Source: Methanosarcina barkeri str. Wiesmoor
GTDB lineage: Archaea; Halobacteriota; Methanosarcinia; Methanosarcinales; Methanosarcinaceae
DNA: 64,000 nucleotides
Direction: 5' to 3'
NCBI RefSeq assembly: GCF_000969985.1
Contig: NZ_CP009526.1
Location: 434,001-498,000, forward strand
Part shown: positions 1 through 8,360 of the stretch, piece after piece
Layout: the number at the start of each line of letters is the position of its first letter
Position numbering within the stretch: the stretch's first letter is position 1
Position numbers and translations under genes: made by a program
Notes under the pieces: model-generated
What the model saw: only the letters and a program-made list of their open reading frames with translations
Database searches by the model: none
What the model was told of the DNA's origin: nothing

Positions 1-2
1 AT

Positions 3-509
3 TCTCCTATAATCTGGAGAGGGCCTGCCAAAATGGGGGCAATCAAACAGTTCCTTGAAGACGTTGTCTGGGGAGTACTTGATTTCTTGATTATAGACTT
101 GCCACCTGGCACAGGAGACGAACCCCTTAGTGTGGCTCAGCTCATTCCCAATTGCGACGGTTCAGTGCTTGTTACAACTCCACAGGATGTAGCCCTTATC
201 AGTGTCCGAAAGTCAATAATCTTCTCTGAAAAACTTAACGTGCCTATCATAGGGCTTGTCGACAATATGCATGGGCTTATTTGCCCCCACTGCGGCAAGC
301 CAATAGAAGTCTTCGGAACTGGAGGCGTGGAAAAAGCCTCAAAAGACTTCGATATTCCTATTCTTGCCAGCCTCCCTATTGAGCCAAAGGTTGCAGAAAT
401 GGAAGATAAAGGCACTATTGTCCAGGGTCTGCTTGACCACAGTACGGAATGGCAGAATAACTTCGAAGCTGTTGTAACTGCAGTAGAAAAAACTCTGGAG
501 GAAGAGTAA
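3..509 (+). CDS. Mrp/NBP35-family ATPase, Fe-S cluster carrier (C-terminal part)
   Basis: The 3' two-thirds of a ParA/MinD-type ATPase; the gene starts upstream of the window. The frame is open from base 3, and the residues before the first ATG at 33 (ending WRGP-AK) continue the family's conserved WRGP-KMGAI region, so that ATG is internal. Visible signatures are the DLPPGTGDE Walker B/switch segment, the TTPQDVALISVRKSI region and a CPHC pair. Members of this family (Mrp, ApbC, NBP35) carry and transfer [4Fe-4S] clusters in the cytoplasm. The P-loop lies outside the window. The next gene begins about 550 bp downstream, so no operon partner is seen on this side. Family assignment is firm; the client proteins are unknown. 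Confidence 0.93.
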   Translation, partial: SPIIWRGPAKMGAIKQFLEDVVWGVLDFLIIDLPPGTGDEPLSVAQLIPNCDGSVLVTTPQDVALISVRKSIIFSEKLNVPIIGLVDNMHGLICPHCGKPIEVFGTGGVEKASKDFDIPILASLPIEPKVAEMEDKGTIVQGLLDHSTEWQNNFEAVVTAVEKTLEEE

Positions 510-1057
510 GGCGAAATAAAAAGGGGAAAGATTAACACGTTTCCCTGGTAATATATTTTTTTCTCGATTGGTTAGCCTCTCAATCTGCTAACCTTTCTTT
601 AATAAGCTAAACAGCAAACCTGATCTTTTTTGGAGGAAACCTTCTTGCTTAAATCAACTGACTTTCCTTCAATCAATTAACTTTTTTTCAATCGGTAGAC
701 TCGGTAATTGTAATTAGTCTTTTCAGATAGCTTTTCCCCTTTTAAGATCTCTTCTATCTTTCCTGTATATTTCATATTTTTTCTCATATTTACTTTTAAA
801 ATTTAATCTAAATTTTTTTATATATTTTCAATAGACCAAAAGTCTCTTAAACTAGGCATATATTCTCTTCCCTTAGAGTTAATTATTTGAGATTTATCAA
901 TAATTTTATTTCAGAATTCAAATTTTACAATCAGTAGAAAACGAAGGCTATCTTAAAATGAAGGTTATTCTTGAGAAGAGAAAATTATTATCATATAACA
1001 TAATTGCTAAATAATATGGAATATAATATAAAATAAAAAATTAACGTTGAGAACATC
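510..1057. other. AT-rich intergenic region
   Basis: No gene is visible. T-rich runs after the Mrp stop could serve in termination. A very AT-rich stretch at about 1008-1040, with TATA-like sequence, probably holds the promoter of the thioredoxin-like lipoprotein gene. Confidence 0.5.
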
Positions 1058-1675
1058 ATGAAGAAATTAGTTATATTATTGATCATGCTTGCAGCTGTAA
1101 TCTTTACTGCGGGCTGTACTGATGAGAACCAGGAAAATTCCACCGACATCCAGGCCGTTCAGGAGAGTAATGGCATTGTCGAAGCAAACGAATCTGAACA
1201 GACAAACCTTCAGGAAATCCAGGAAGAAAACGGCATTGTCGAAGCAAACGAGTCTAACACCACTGATCAGGAAACTCCGGAAGAAAGTAATGTTCTTGAA
1301 GTAACCTCTCTTGAACAGATAAATGCATCCCTTGAGCAGGGACCGGTTCTTGTGAAAATAGGATCTAAACACTGTGGGCCATGCCAGGCTATGAAGCCCA
1401 TGCTTGAAGAACTGGCAACAGAATACAGTGGGAAAGCTACTATTGCGTCTATAGATATAACCGAGAGTCCTGACCTTGAAGCTTATTTTGATATCGGATA
1501 CGTCCCTGACACCTCTTTGATCGTGGGTATTAAAGACGGGGACTATGTGTACATTCAAGAGGATGGAGCAGTCACTAAGGATAGATTCAAGGCTAGAATT
1601 CAAGGACAAATGGAAAAAGAGGTTTATGAGAATCGTATAAACCTTGCTCTTCTCCAAGAGGGGAAAAGTACATAA
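1058..1675 (+). CDS. Thioredoxin-fold lipoprotein
   Basis: A 205-aa secreted protein. Residues 1-20 form a lipoprotein signal (hydrophobic core, then AGC with Cys20). An acidic, low-complexity linker follows (about 21-80). It contains a 12-residue motif (QE-NGIVEANES) twice, 20 residues apart and nearly identical in DNA. A thioredoxin fold then carries the active site CGPC at 106-109 and the usual cis-Pro segment (YVPDTSL). The likely role is thiol-disulfide exchange outside the membrane, with the protein lipid-anchored. The neighbouring ccdA, 128 bp downstream on the same strand, encodes the standard electron supplier for extracytoplasmic thioredoxins. The pairing is by analogy with bacterial CcdA systems; the substrates are unknown. 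Confidence 0.88.
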   Translation: MKKLVILLIMLAAVIFTAGCTDENQENSTDIQAVQESNGIVEANESEQTNLQEIQEENGIVEANESNTTDQETPEESNVLEVTSLEQINASLEQGPVLVKIGSKHCGPCQAMKPMLEELATEYSGKATIASIDITESPDLEAYFDIGYVPDTSLIVGIKDGDYVYIQEDGAVTKDRFKARIQGQMEKEVYENRINLALLQEGKST

Positions 1676-1803
1676 TTATAAAAATAAACTTAATAGATAC
1701 AACTAATTTCTAAATTCATTAAGTTCGAAGTTCAAACTTATGGTAAAACCCGGAGTTCCGGAAAAACTCTATCGTAAATAAACTATAAAAAGAAATTGTA
1801 ACC

Positions 1804-2454
1804 ATGGCTTATGAAGTTATTTCCCCCGTGGCTGCATTTGGAGCAGGAATTATCAGTGTCCTGTCCCCTTGCATCCTTCCTCTTCTGCCTGCTGTCCTGG
1901 CAACATCCGCAGGAAAAAACAGATTGAGACCCCTGGCAATAGTGCTTGGAGTCTCAATATCCTTTACCATAATGGGAGTGGCAACCTCTGCCTTTGGGGC
2001 AGTATTTAGCGCATATACAGATCAACTGAAGATTCTGGCAGAGGTCTTGATTCTCGTACTGGGTTTCGCACTACTCTTTGACATAAGCTTATTCAATGCA
2101 TTTTCAAAGTTTCCCCTTATGGGGAAAATGGGTGATGAAGGACCTGTTTCAGGCTTCTTGCTTGGCCTTTCCCTTGGTGTTCTCTGGATACCTTGCGTCG
2201 GACCAATTCTAGGCTCGATTCTGACCATGGTAGCTTTAGAAGGGAATGCTATTACAGGAGCCCTTACCCTTTTAGTTTATTCTCTTGGATTTGCGATACC
2301 AATGCTCTTGCTCGCGTACTCAGCCCACTTTTCATCTTCAAAAATCCGGCTTATTTCAAAGTGGGATGTGGTCTTCAAAAAAGGAGCGGGAACAATACTG
2401 GTACTTTTCGGGCTTTATATGATCTATCAGAACCATTATCAATGGTTTGTTTAA
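1804..2454 (+). CDS. ccdA: CcdA-type transmembrane thiol electron transporter
   Basis: A 216-aa integral membrane protein with about six hydrophobic segments. The two family cysteines are visible in their conserved contexts, LSPCILPLLP (Cys23) and IPCVGP (near residue 130). CcdA/DsbD-type proteins move electrons from cytoplasmic thioredoxin to thiol proteins outside the membrane. The upstream neighbour, a CGPC lipoprotein, is the obvious partner. The length matches stand-alone CcdA. The start is the ATG at 1804. Confidence 0.93.
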   Translation: MAYEVISPVAAFGAGIISVLSPCILPLLPAVLATSAGKNRLRPLAIVLGVSISFTIMGVATSAFGAVFSAYTDQLKILAEVLILVLGFALLFDISLFNAFSKFPLMGKMGDEGPVSGFLLGLSLGVLWIPCVGPILGSILTMVALEGNAITGALTLLVYSLGFAIPMLLLAYSAHFSSSKIRLISKWDVVFKKGAGTILVLFGLYMIYQNHYQWFV

Positions 2455-2859
2455 ATAAGTCCAGATTCGGAGATTTGAAAAATCATGTCATAGGCGCAAG
2501 AAAATACTGGCTATGTCCTAAGGTGCAGAATTTAAACTGGAATCAGAGAGTAGTAAACCTAACTAAAAATTAATAAGCCAAAATTACTATTTCCTGAAAA
2601 TGGAATCTATGAAGGATTTGTCAGACACGGAGGGTCAGTCTATTGAATAGAAATGCCTGTGCAGCAGGCTATTTTCTGTACTCTCGGGACTTCTAAAGTC
2701 CTTCAAATTTTTATAATACGCTTTTTTTCCATACTTATATAGGCAGACTTGAAGTTAGACAAACTTGTATAGGAACGTTCCTTTGTTTTAATTTATTCAC
2801 AACTCAAATTTAAAGCTTATAGCTGTTTATTACTATGGGAGCGCAGAGGGTCACGAATA
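2455..2859. other. Intergenic region upstream of the IS200-type element
   Basis: AT-rich, with no convincing coding sequence. An open frame continues past the ccdA stop, but it lacks protein-like composition and shows no family signature. Confidence 0.4.
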
Positions 2860-3533
2860 CCCTGACCTTTAGGTCGGGGATGAAGTGAACCCTCGCTGGC
2901 TGTTTTATATTCGCATAACTGTTTCAATCATCAGTTCTTTGTAAAATAAAGTTTTTTTTGGCACCATAACCACAGGTGGTGCCAGCCACCTATGGCTAGG
3001 ATGTGATATAATGTTGGAACTACGTAGTTTTAGCCATGGCTATGGTCAGATTACCTACCACATCGTGTTGGTACCTAAATATCGATACAGTATATTCTAC
3101 AACAAGCGGATTAAAAAGGATTGCGAGTTGATTCTCAGCAGTATTTGCATGGAAAAAGGCTACAAAATTCATGCAATGGAAGTTGTAGATGATCATGTTC
3201 ACTTGTTTCTAGAGTTTCATCCAAGTACTTCTCTATCAGAGGTAATTCAATACTTGAAAGGAGGAAGTTCTTACAGACTTTTCAAGCTTCATCCTGAAAT
3301 GAGACACCAGTATTGGAGTGGAAGTCTATGGTCAAGTGGAAAGTTCTATCGATCTGTTGGGAATGTAACTGCTGACACAATCAAGCATTATATTAAGGAA
3401 TCGCAGGGAAAAACGAAAACAGAAGCTCAATCACAGAGGTTAAAAAAATCCGGGCAACGTAGAATTAATGAGTTCTAAGTACCAAAATAACCGGGCGGGC
3501 GGCCCGAAGCATACCCCATCCTTTAGGGTGGGG
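2860..3533 (+). mobile_element. Solo IS200/IS605-type element (TnpA only)
   Basis: A Y1 transposase gene is bracketed by the subterminal hairpins typical of this family. The left hairpin (2860-2879) has arms CCCTGACC and GGTCGGGG around a TTTA loop. The right one (3514-3533) has arms CCCCATCC and GGGTGGGG, also around TTTA. A further GC hairpin (CGGGC/GCCCG) lies at 3492-3506. There is no tnpB. The exact cleavage sites cannot be fixed by eye, so the ends given are the outer hairpin edges. Confidence 0.85.
3011..3478 (+). CDS. tnpA: IS200/IS605-family Y1 transposase TnpA
   Basis: A 155-aa single-strand DNA transposase. It shows the HUH motif as DDHVHLF (His62, His64) and the nucleophilic tyrosine as Tyr127 in the helix TADTIKHYIKE. 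Length and layout match TnpA of the IS200 group, which excises and inserts single-stranded circles by recognising subterminal hairpins. Both hairpins are present and the frame is intact, so the copy may be active. No accessory RNA-guided nuclease gene (tnpB) accompanies it. Confidence 0.95.
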   Translation: MLELRSFSHGYGQITYHIVLVPKYRYSIFYNKRIKKDCELILSSICMEKGYKIHAMEVVDDHVHLFLEFHPSTSLSEVIQYLKGGSSYRLFKLHPEMRHQYWSGSLWSSGKFYRSVGNVTADTIKHYIKESQGKTKTEAQSQRLKKSGQRRINEF

Positions 3534-3656
3534 TGGCCGCACGCAATTTGATTTTAATTCAAATTTAACTTTTTAAGTTATAATACGAATAATACTAAAG
3601 TACAAAAACACACCAGAAATTATTTTTAAAATTTAAATATAAATTGGGAAAAATCA

Positions 3657-3712
3657 GAAAGTTACACAACAAAAAGAAAGTTATACGACAAAAAGAAAGT
3701 TACACAACAAAA
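3657..3712. repeat. 19-bp tandem repeat, 3 copies
   Basis: Units beginning GAAAGTTA-AC(A/G)AC start at 3657, 3676 and 3695, giving a period of 19 bp. The array lies downstream of cbiC, between it and the IS element. Confidence 0.75.
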
Positions 3713-3810
3713 TTAGACACTGGGAAATAAGCGGTTAACTAAAAAACACTGAAAACAAAAAGCTGGACTAAACCTTAAAATAAAAAACTAAGAAAGTGTT
3801 GTTTTTAACT

Positions 3811-4548
3811 TTATTTCGCGTCTTCACTTTCTCTTGCGATTGCAACAAGCTCATTTACGCATGCAACCGCCATTGGGGTTCCGCCCCTTGTCCCTACACA
3901 GCTAATAGAGGGTACAGGAACTTTCAGGTTTCGGACTATTTCCTTAGATTCAGCTGCATTTACGAAACCTACCGGAAGCCCTATAATAAGAGCTGGTCTT
4001 ACACCCTTCTCGACAAGTTTGCAGACCATAATAAGGGCAGAAGGTGCATTTCCGATTGCAATAATACTCCCATCGAGCTTCTCTCTGGCAGCGAGGAAGC
4101 CGGCTGATGTGCGCGTAATTCCGTACCTGTTAGCGATTTCAGCATTCGGGTCTTCATCAAGCACGCAAATAATTTCAGATTTGTGTCCTGCTTTTGTAAT
4201 TCCGGCTTTTACCATATTGATATCCACGAAAATCGGGGCACCCTTTTTGATTGCTTCCACGCCTGCAGGGATTGGGTCATGCATGAAACGCATGATATCT
4301 GCCACGGAAAGATCTCCAGTAGCAATAACACAGCGCTGGCGGAAGCGGTCTTCTGGAGTTTTGTTGCCGATGAGTTCCTGGATCATTGTCCGGCTTTTCA
4401 TATAGATGGCTTTTGCTTCTTCGGTTCTTGCCCCTGAGTCCTTACAAATGCTTACGAGTTCGGGATTCACATCAACCGTAAGCTCGGTAAGTTCTTCAAG
4501 ATTGTCGAGTTTCCCTACCTTTTCATTAGCATTCTCTTCAGTAGTCAT
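3811..4548 (-). CDS. cbiC: Cobalt-precorrin-8 methylmutase CbiC
   Basis: A 245-aa protein and the last gene of the minus-strand cobalamin operon. It contains the precorrin-8X methylmutase core (MKSRTMIQEL, RCVIATGDLSVAD, FVDINMVKAGI, and a Gly-rich IGLPVGFVNA segment near the end). The enzyme moves the C11 methyl group to C12 to form cobyrinate. The N-terminal ~30 residues (acidic, TVDVNPE) extend beyond the usual core of about 210 residues. The gene overlaps the end of cbiH by 11 bp, which suggests translational coupling. Confidence 0.95.
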   Translation of the reverse strand: MTTEENANEKVGKLDNLEELTELTVDVNPELVSICKDSGARTEEAKAIYMKSRTMIQELIGNKTPEDRFRQRCVIATGDLSVADIMRFMHDPIPAGVEAIKKGAPIFVDINMVKAGITKAGHKSEIICVLDEDPNAEIANRYGITRTSAGFLAAREKLDGSIIAIGNAPSALIMVCKLVEKGVRPALIIGLPVGFVNAAESKEIVRNLKVPVPSISCVGTRGGTPMAVACVNELVAIARESEDAK

Positions 4549-5338
4549 ACTTTTTCTGATACCCCCTGGGAGTAATTATGAAGTCCTTCTTTTGAGAATT
4601 CCATATTCTGGAATCTCCGTTTCCAATAAGGATCGTGGTGCTCATATCCACCCAATCTTCGTATTCCATAACTTTTCCAAGAGTGGTTACTATCCTGTCT
4701 TCACCGTCACCCCTCAGAGCGTTCTTCACAAGTCCCACAGGTACGGAATCAGCCTTGTACTGACGGATAATTTCGATAGCTCTTGAAAAGTTGGATTGTC
4801 TCTTACGGCTTTTTGGGTTGTAGAGAGCCATTACAAAATCGGCTTCTGCAGCAAGATTCAGCCGTTTTTTAATCACATCCCATGGAGTCAGGAGGTCACT
4901 GAGGCTGATTACTGCAAAGTCTGTTACAACAGGTGCGCCTAGCATGCTTGCGCCGGCTAAAATTGCTGTGACTCCAGGAAGAATCTCTATATCAACTTCA
5001 AGATCTTGATGTTCAGCAACTTCAAGCACGATGCCTGCCATACCGTATACGTTGGTATCGCCGCCACTTACCATGGCAACATTTGCAACTTTTGCAAGCT
5101 CCACCGCTTTTCTTGCTCTGTCTACCTCTTTACCCATATAGCTGCGGATTACTTCCTGGGTGCTGAGGAGGCTTGCTATCTGATCCAGGTAAGTACCGTT
5201 TCCGAGTACATAATCGGCATTAAGGATTACGTCTCTGGCTCTGAGCGTCATCTGTTCTACAGATCCTGGACCGATCCCTACGATGTAAAGTTTTCCTTTA
5301 GTTGCCTTATCTTGCGATTGCGATTGTGACTCTGCCAT
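4538..5338 (-). CDS. cbiH: Cobalt-precorrin-3 C17-methyltransferase CbiH
   Basis: A 266-aa SAM-dependent tetrapyrrole methylase. The N-terminal signature KLYIVGIGPGS is the family's SAM/substrate loop; MVSGGDTNVYGMAG and the ALYNPKS region are typical of CbiH/CobJ. The enzyme methylates C17 and promotes ring contraction of cobalt-precorrin-3. It is preceded by a short Ser/Gln-rich leader and overlaps the 3' end of the CbiG C-terminal gene by 32 bp. Confidence 0.95.
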   Translation of the reverse strand: MAESQSQSQDKATKGKLYIVGIGPGSVEQMTLRARDVILNADYVLGNGTYLDQIASLLSTQEVIRSYMGKEVDRARKAVELAKVANVAMVSGGDTNVYGMAGIVLEVAEHQDLEVDIEILPGVTAILAGASMLGAPVVTDFAVISLSDLLTPWDVIKKRLNLAAEADFVMALYNPKSRKRQSNFSRAIEIIRQYKADSVPVGLVKNALRGDGEDRIVTTLGKVMEYEDWVDMSTTILIGNGDSRIWNSQKKDFIITPRGYQKKYDY

Positions 5339-5660
5339 AGATTTTCTTCCTGCAAATTAATTGTTTTTCTTCAGAAAGTGCCAGAGCTGCAGGTTCTGCA
5401 ACTCCTTTTAATCCAAACCGGGATGCCTGGGAGGCTGAAGGAGGACTGTAGCTGTTCAACACTTCATCCGGCAAAAAGTTCACCGGAATGCCGAGAGTCT
5501 CTCCCGCTTCCAGAAGCCCCTGTTCGTTTTCCTTAAGTTTTGAAGAAGCAAAAGCCGTAATTTCTTCCAGGCTCAGGCCGCACTCATCGAGGGCCTGTTT
5601 TACGGCTTCAATAACCTCTTCTTTCGTAATGCCCCTGCGAGTTCCTATTCCTATAATCAT
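5307..5660 (-). CDS. cbiG: CbiG C-terminal domain encoded as a separate protein
   Basis: A 117-aa protein matching only the C-terminal domain of CbiG: GIGTRRGITKEEV, then ITAFASSKLKENEQGLLE, then the NSYSPPSASQ-FGLKGVAEPAAL segment. CbiG opens the delta-lactone ring of cobalt-precorrin-5A with loss of acetaldehyde. Here it has its own ATG and a purine-rich site (CAGGGA) about 11 nt upstream. It is separated from the CbiG N-terminal gene by 79 bp, so this is a split gene and not a single-base frameshift. Both halves probably act together. Confidence 0.88.
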   Translation of the reverse strand: MIIGIGTRRGITKEEVIEAVKQALDECGLSLEEITAFASSKLKENEQGLLEAGETLGIPVNFLPDEVLNSYSPPSASQASRFGLKGVAEPAALALSEEKQLICRKKIYGRVTIAIAR

Positions 5661-5739
5661 CCGTTATCGTCCCTGATTATCAACGCGGTTCATTGCCAGG
5701 TTAATTAGCGTCAGTGCAGATCAGTTAATTTACAGCTAA

Positions 5740-6285
5740 TTACTGTCTACCTTTATTGTTGTCTTTGACTTCTGCATTCTCCTGACGTTTTCTTATCAGC
5801 ACGGATACATCTTCATCTACAATAACAATTCTGGGACCTTTAATTTCGATAACCTCTATTTCCTGATCAAGGAGGGCACAGTTTACAGCTACAGTAGATT
5901 TTTTGTTGAAGATCTCGCAGCCTACCCTATTAGCAATACCCTCTACTGAAGGTTTGCCGTGTACTTCTGTCGCCGTTGTAAGCACAGGGACCGCTCCAAG
6001 TTCCGAAAGCTTGCGGGCAATTTCATTTGCGCCGTGGTGGCCCCCAAGCAAGGGGATTGCGAAATTCAGATTTGAATCAACCACGACCACGGCAGGATCA
6101 GACCACTTATTCTCGAGAAGCGGAGCAATATCCCTTACCACAATGCCCGTGGCAAAAACTGCAATTATTGCCTCATAACTTTTAAAAGCCTTTTCGAATA
6201 TGCCCTTTTCGTAAAGAAGCAGGTCTGCATTCAGGTGTTTTGCTATCTTCGCTGCAATCTCTCTATTTCGTTCAAAAGTGATTAC
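5740..6285 (-). CDS. cbiG: CbiG N-terminal/central region, start codon non-standard
   Basis: The N-terminal and central parts of CbiG. The first standard start in frame is GTG at 6141 (133 aa). The frame stays open upstream, and its product there is clearly CbiG-like ([41 protein letters not shown]). Coding therefore begins near 6285, at the overlap with the cbiF stop. No ATG, GTG or TTG exists in frame between 6141 and the upstream stop at 6331-6333. The expected start position reads GTA, overlapping the TAA stop of cbiF. Central landmarks are [13 protein letters not shown] and [14 protein letters not shown]. The end coordinate is my estimate of the true start. Confidence 0.8.
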   Translation of the reverse strand, partial: VITFERNREIAAKIAKHLNADLLLYEKGIFEKAFKSYEAIIAVFATGIVVRDIAPLLENKWSDPAVVVVDSNLNFAIPLLGGHHGANEIARKLSELGAVPVLTTATEVHGKPSVEGIANRVGCEIFNKKSTVAVNCALLDQEIEVIEIKGPRIVIVDEDVSVLIRKRQENAEVKDNNKGRQ

Positions 6286-7010
6286 AACGGTTCCTGGGCT
6301 ACTCCGTATAGATAGGACCTCCTGTAATTTTTAGGGTCAACAACCCCACCAATAATTATCATTGCTGAGCGTTTAATCCCTGCATCCTTTACCTTGTCTG
6401 CGATATCTTCCACAGTTCCGGTGATGATTTCTTCGTCCTCCCAGGATGCATGAAATACTACCGCAACAGGCGTATCCTTCGGGCAGCGGACTTTTTCCAT
6501 AATTTCCCTGATTTTTTGCGTACCAAGGAAAATTGCCATAGTAGTGTTGTAGGCAGAAAGCTCGGGGATAAGGTCTTTTTCAAGGGTTTTTCCGGCAGGG
6601 CGGGTAATAATTAGAGTGTCTGAAACGCCGTTAAGAGTCAACTGAGTGCCAAGAGCTGCAGCGCTTGCAAAAATCGAGGAAACCCCCGCAACTCTTTCGA
6701 CTTCTATGTCGTGTTTCCTGAGCTCTTCCATCTGCTCTATGACTGAACCGTAAAGAGATGGATCTCCGCTGTGAAGGCGAACAACGAATTTCCCTGCATC
6801 TACAGCGTCCGCAATTATTTTAGTGGTTTCTTCGAGGGTTAACCCATAACTATCCACTGTTTCTCCATGCGTGTAATTAAGAACCTCTGGGTTTACCAGA
6901 GAGCCAGCATACATCACAAGGTCGGCTTTTTCAAGCATTTCACGCCCAAGTACGGTAATGAGTTTCGGGTTCCCTGGGCCCGCTCCCACAAAATATACTT
7001 TCCTTTCCAT
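6282..7010 (-). CDS. cbiF: Cobalt-precorrin-4 C11-methyltransferase CbiF
   Basis: A 242-aa SAM-dependent tetrapyrrole methylase. The signature [16 protein letters not shown] begins at residue 4; [12 protein letters not shown] and [11 protein letters not shown] are typical of CbiF/CobM. The protein methylates C11 of cobalt-precorrin-4. Length and start (ATG at 7010) fit the family. It precedes the cbiG N-terminal frame with a stop/start overlap. Confidence 0.96.
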   Translation of the reverse strand: MERKVYFVGAGPGNPKLITVLGREMLEKADLVMYAGSLVNPEVLNYTHGETVDSYGLTLEETTKIIADAVDAGKFVVRLHSGDPSLYGSVIEQMEELRKHDIEVERVAGVSSIFASAAALGTQLTLNGVSDTLIITRPAGKTLEKDLIPELSAYNTTMAIFLGTQKIREIMEKVRCPKDTPVAVVFHASWEDEEIITGTVEDIADKVKDAGIKRSAMIIIGGVVDPKNYRRSYLYGVAQEPL

Positions 7011-7052
7011 CTGACCATTCCCTTTGCTTTCGTGTTTTATTTTAAAATTATA

Positions 7053-7116
7053 TAAGTTACGTGAATTTATGTAAGTTACATGAATTTATGTAAGTTGCAC
7101 GAATTTATGTAAGTTT
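7053..7116. repeat. 19-bp tandem repeat, about 3 copies
   Basis: The motif GAATTTATGTAAGTT recurs at 7063, 7082 and 7101 (period 19). It fills the gap between cbiL and cbiF inside the operon, where it would be transcribed. Confidence 0.8.
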
Positions 7117-7136
7117 GAATATTACATCGGTAACTT

Positions 7137-7745
7137 TCATTTCTTTCCGTAAATGATACTGAAGTAGTTTCCCTTTTCCGGAATTTCTTCTTTATTTCGG
7201 ATTATAAGCTCTTTGTCCGAAAAGAGCTTTTCTGCAAAGATAAACTCCTTATATCCTTCAGTTTCAAGCTGTTTAACTATGGACTTTGGTTGCGTAGCCT
7301 TCAAGCGAATCTTATGTCCGATCTCAGAACCGTCGCTGACTTCAAAAGAGCTTTCAACCGCAACATCGGTCCTGGCAGCAAAGGACGTGATTGAACTTAT
7401 TCCAGGCACAGTTGCAAGTTCAACATCCGGATAGTGCTTGCGCATTACTTTTTTGAGATGGGAAAACGTAGAGAAAAAGTTTGGATCGCCTATAAGTCCG
7501 AAAGCTACAGTGCCTCTTCTTGCCTCTTCTGCAACCCTGTCAGCATTTTCCTTCCAGAGGGAATTAAGAACCTCAATATCTCTTATCATGGGAAATTCAA
7601 GGATTTCAGCATCTGCATAAGGAGCCACAAGATCTTTTGCCAGGCGGCCTGGCACATATACCTTATCGCTGTTTTTCAAAATATCCACTGCTTTGAGGGT
7701 CAGAAGTTCAGGGTCTCCGGGACCAAGTCCTACTCCGATTAACAT
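7137..7745 (-). CDS. cbiL: Cobalt-precorrin-2 C20-methyltransferase CbiL
   Basis: A 202-aa tetrapyrrole methylase. It starts MLIGVGLGPGDPELLTLKA, the SAM-loop signature, with GLIGDPNFFSTF and VPGISSITSFAART downstream. It adds the C20 methyl group to cobalt-precorrin-2. It lies 66 bp downstream of cbiT and 126 bp upstream of cbiF on the same strand. Confidence 0.95.
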   Translation of the reverse strand: MLIGVGLGPGDPELLTLKAVDILKNSDKVYVPGRLAKDLVAPYADAEILEFPMIRDIEVLNSLWKENADRVAEEARRGTVAFGLIGDPNFFSTFSHLKKVMRKHYPDVELATVPGISSITSFAARTDVAVESSFEVSDGSEIGHKIRLKATQPKSIVKQLETEGYKEFIFAEKLFSDKELIIRNKEEIPEKGNYFSIIYGKK

Positions 7746-7811
7746 GCTATCGCTCCATAGATTATAAAAATAAATGTAAAGAAGACTTAAATTATAAGAT
7801 AATTTTCAGTT

Positions 7812-8360
7812 TTACTTTTTTCCGACAACGATGTATACCGGGTTTTCAGGCTTGAACATCGTCTCTCCGGCAATTGGTGCACTTCTCGAAACCGAAATAT
7901 GAACTACTTCATCAAAAATTCCAAGTTTTTTCATTGCCTCAATTGTCCTGACAACCGTTTCTATTCGGACGGCGTTTACCACAATACTCCTAGCTTTTTT
8001 CTTAACAAGGGTCTCAAGCACGGAACCAATATTTTTTGTTCCACCGACAAAAGCACAGTCAATATTATCAGTAAAACTTTCCGAACTCAGGAGATCCGAA
8101 GCTTCGCCAGTTAAAATCCGGGCATTTTTTATATTAAAATTTTTGAAATTCATTTCAGTGGCTCTCAGAGCCTCGCTTCGGGCATCTATCGCATAGATTG
8201 TGAGGTTTCGGGCAAGTTTTGCGGCTTCAATCGATACCGATCCCGTACCGCAACCTACATCTGCAAACCGATCTCCGTCACGCAGCCCGAGTTTGGAAAG
8301 AGACACAGCAATGATTTCAGGTTTTGTCGGACCGCCGCTAACACTTACTATTTCGGACAT
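7812..8360 (-). CDS. cbiT: Cobalt-precorrin-6B C15-methyltransferase (decarboxylating) CbiT
   Basis: A 182-aa class I methyltransferase and the first gene of the operon. GGPTKPEI and the SAM-binding motif DVGCGTGSVSIEAA are followed by the acidic motif YAIDARSEAL. CbiT methylates C15 and decarboxylates the C12 acetate. CbiE, CbiD, CbiJ and the cobaltochelatase are not in the window and must be encoded elsewhere. Confidence 0.95.
   Translation of the reverse strand: MSEIVSVSGGPTKPEIIAVSLSKLGLRDGDRFADVGCGTGSVSIEAAKLARNLTIYAIDARSEALRATEMNFKNFNIKNARILTGEASDLLSSESFTDNIDCAFVGGTKNIGSVLETLVKKKARSIVVNAVRIETVVRTIEAMKKLGIFDEVVHISVSRSAPIAGETMFKPENPVYIVVGKK

Noticed and set aside
2193-2573. 126-codon frame overlapping the end of ccdA
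   Set aside because: It overlaps most of the ccdA 3' part in another frame and has no ribosome-binding site or protein-like pattern.
5661-5739. Sequencing frameshift joining the two CbiG halves
   Set aside because: The halves are separated by 79 bp with a stop, a plausible ribosome-binding site and a new ATG, so a single-base error cannot rejoin them.
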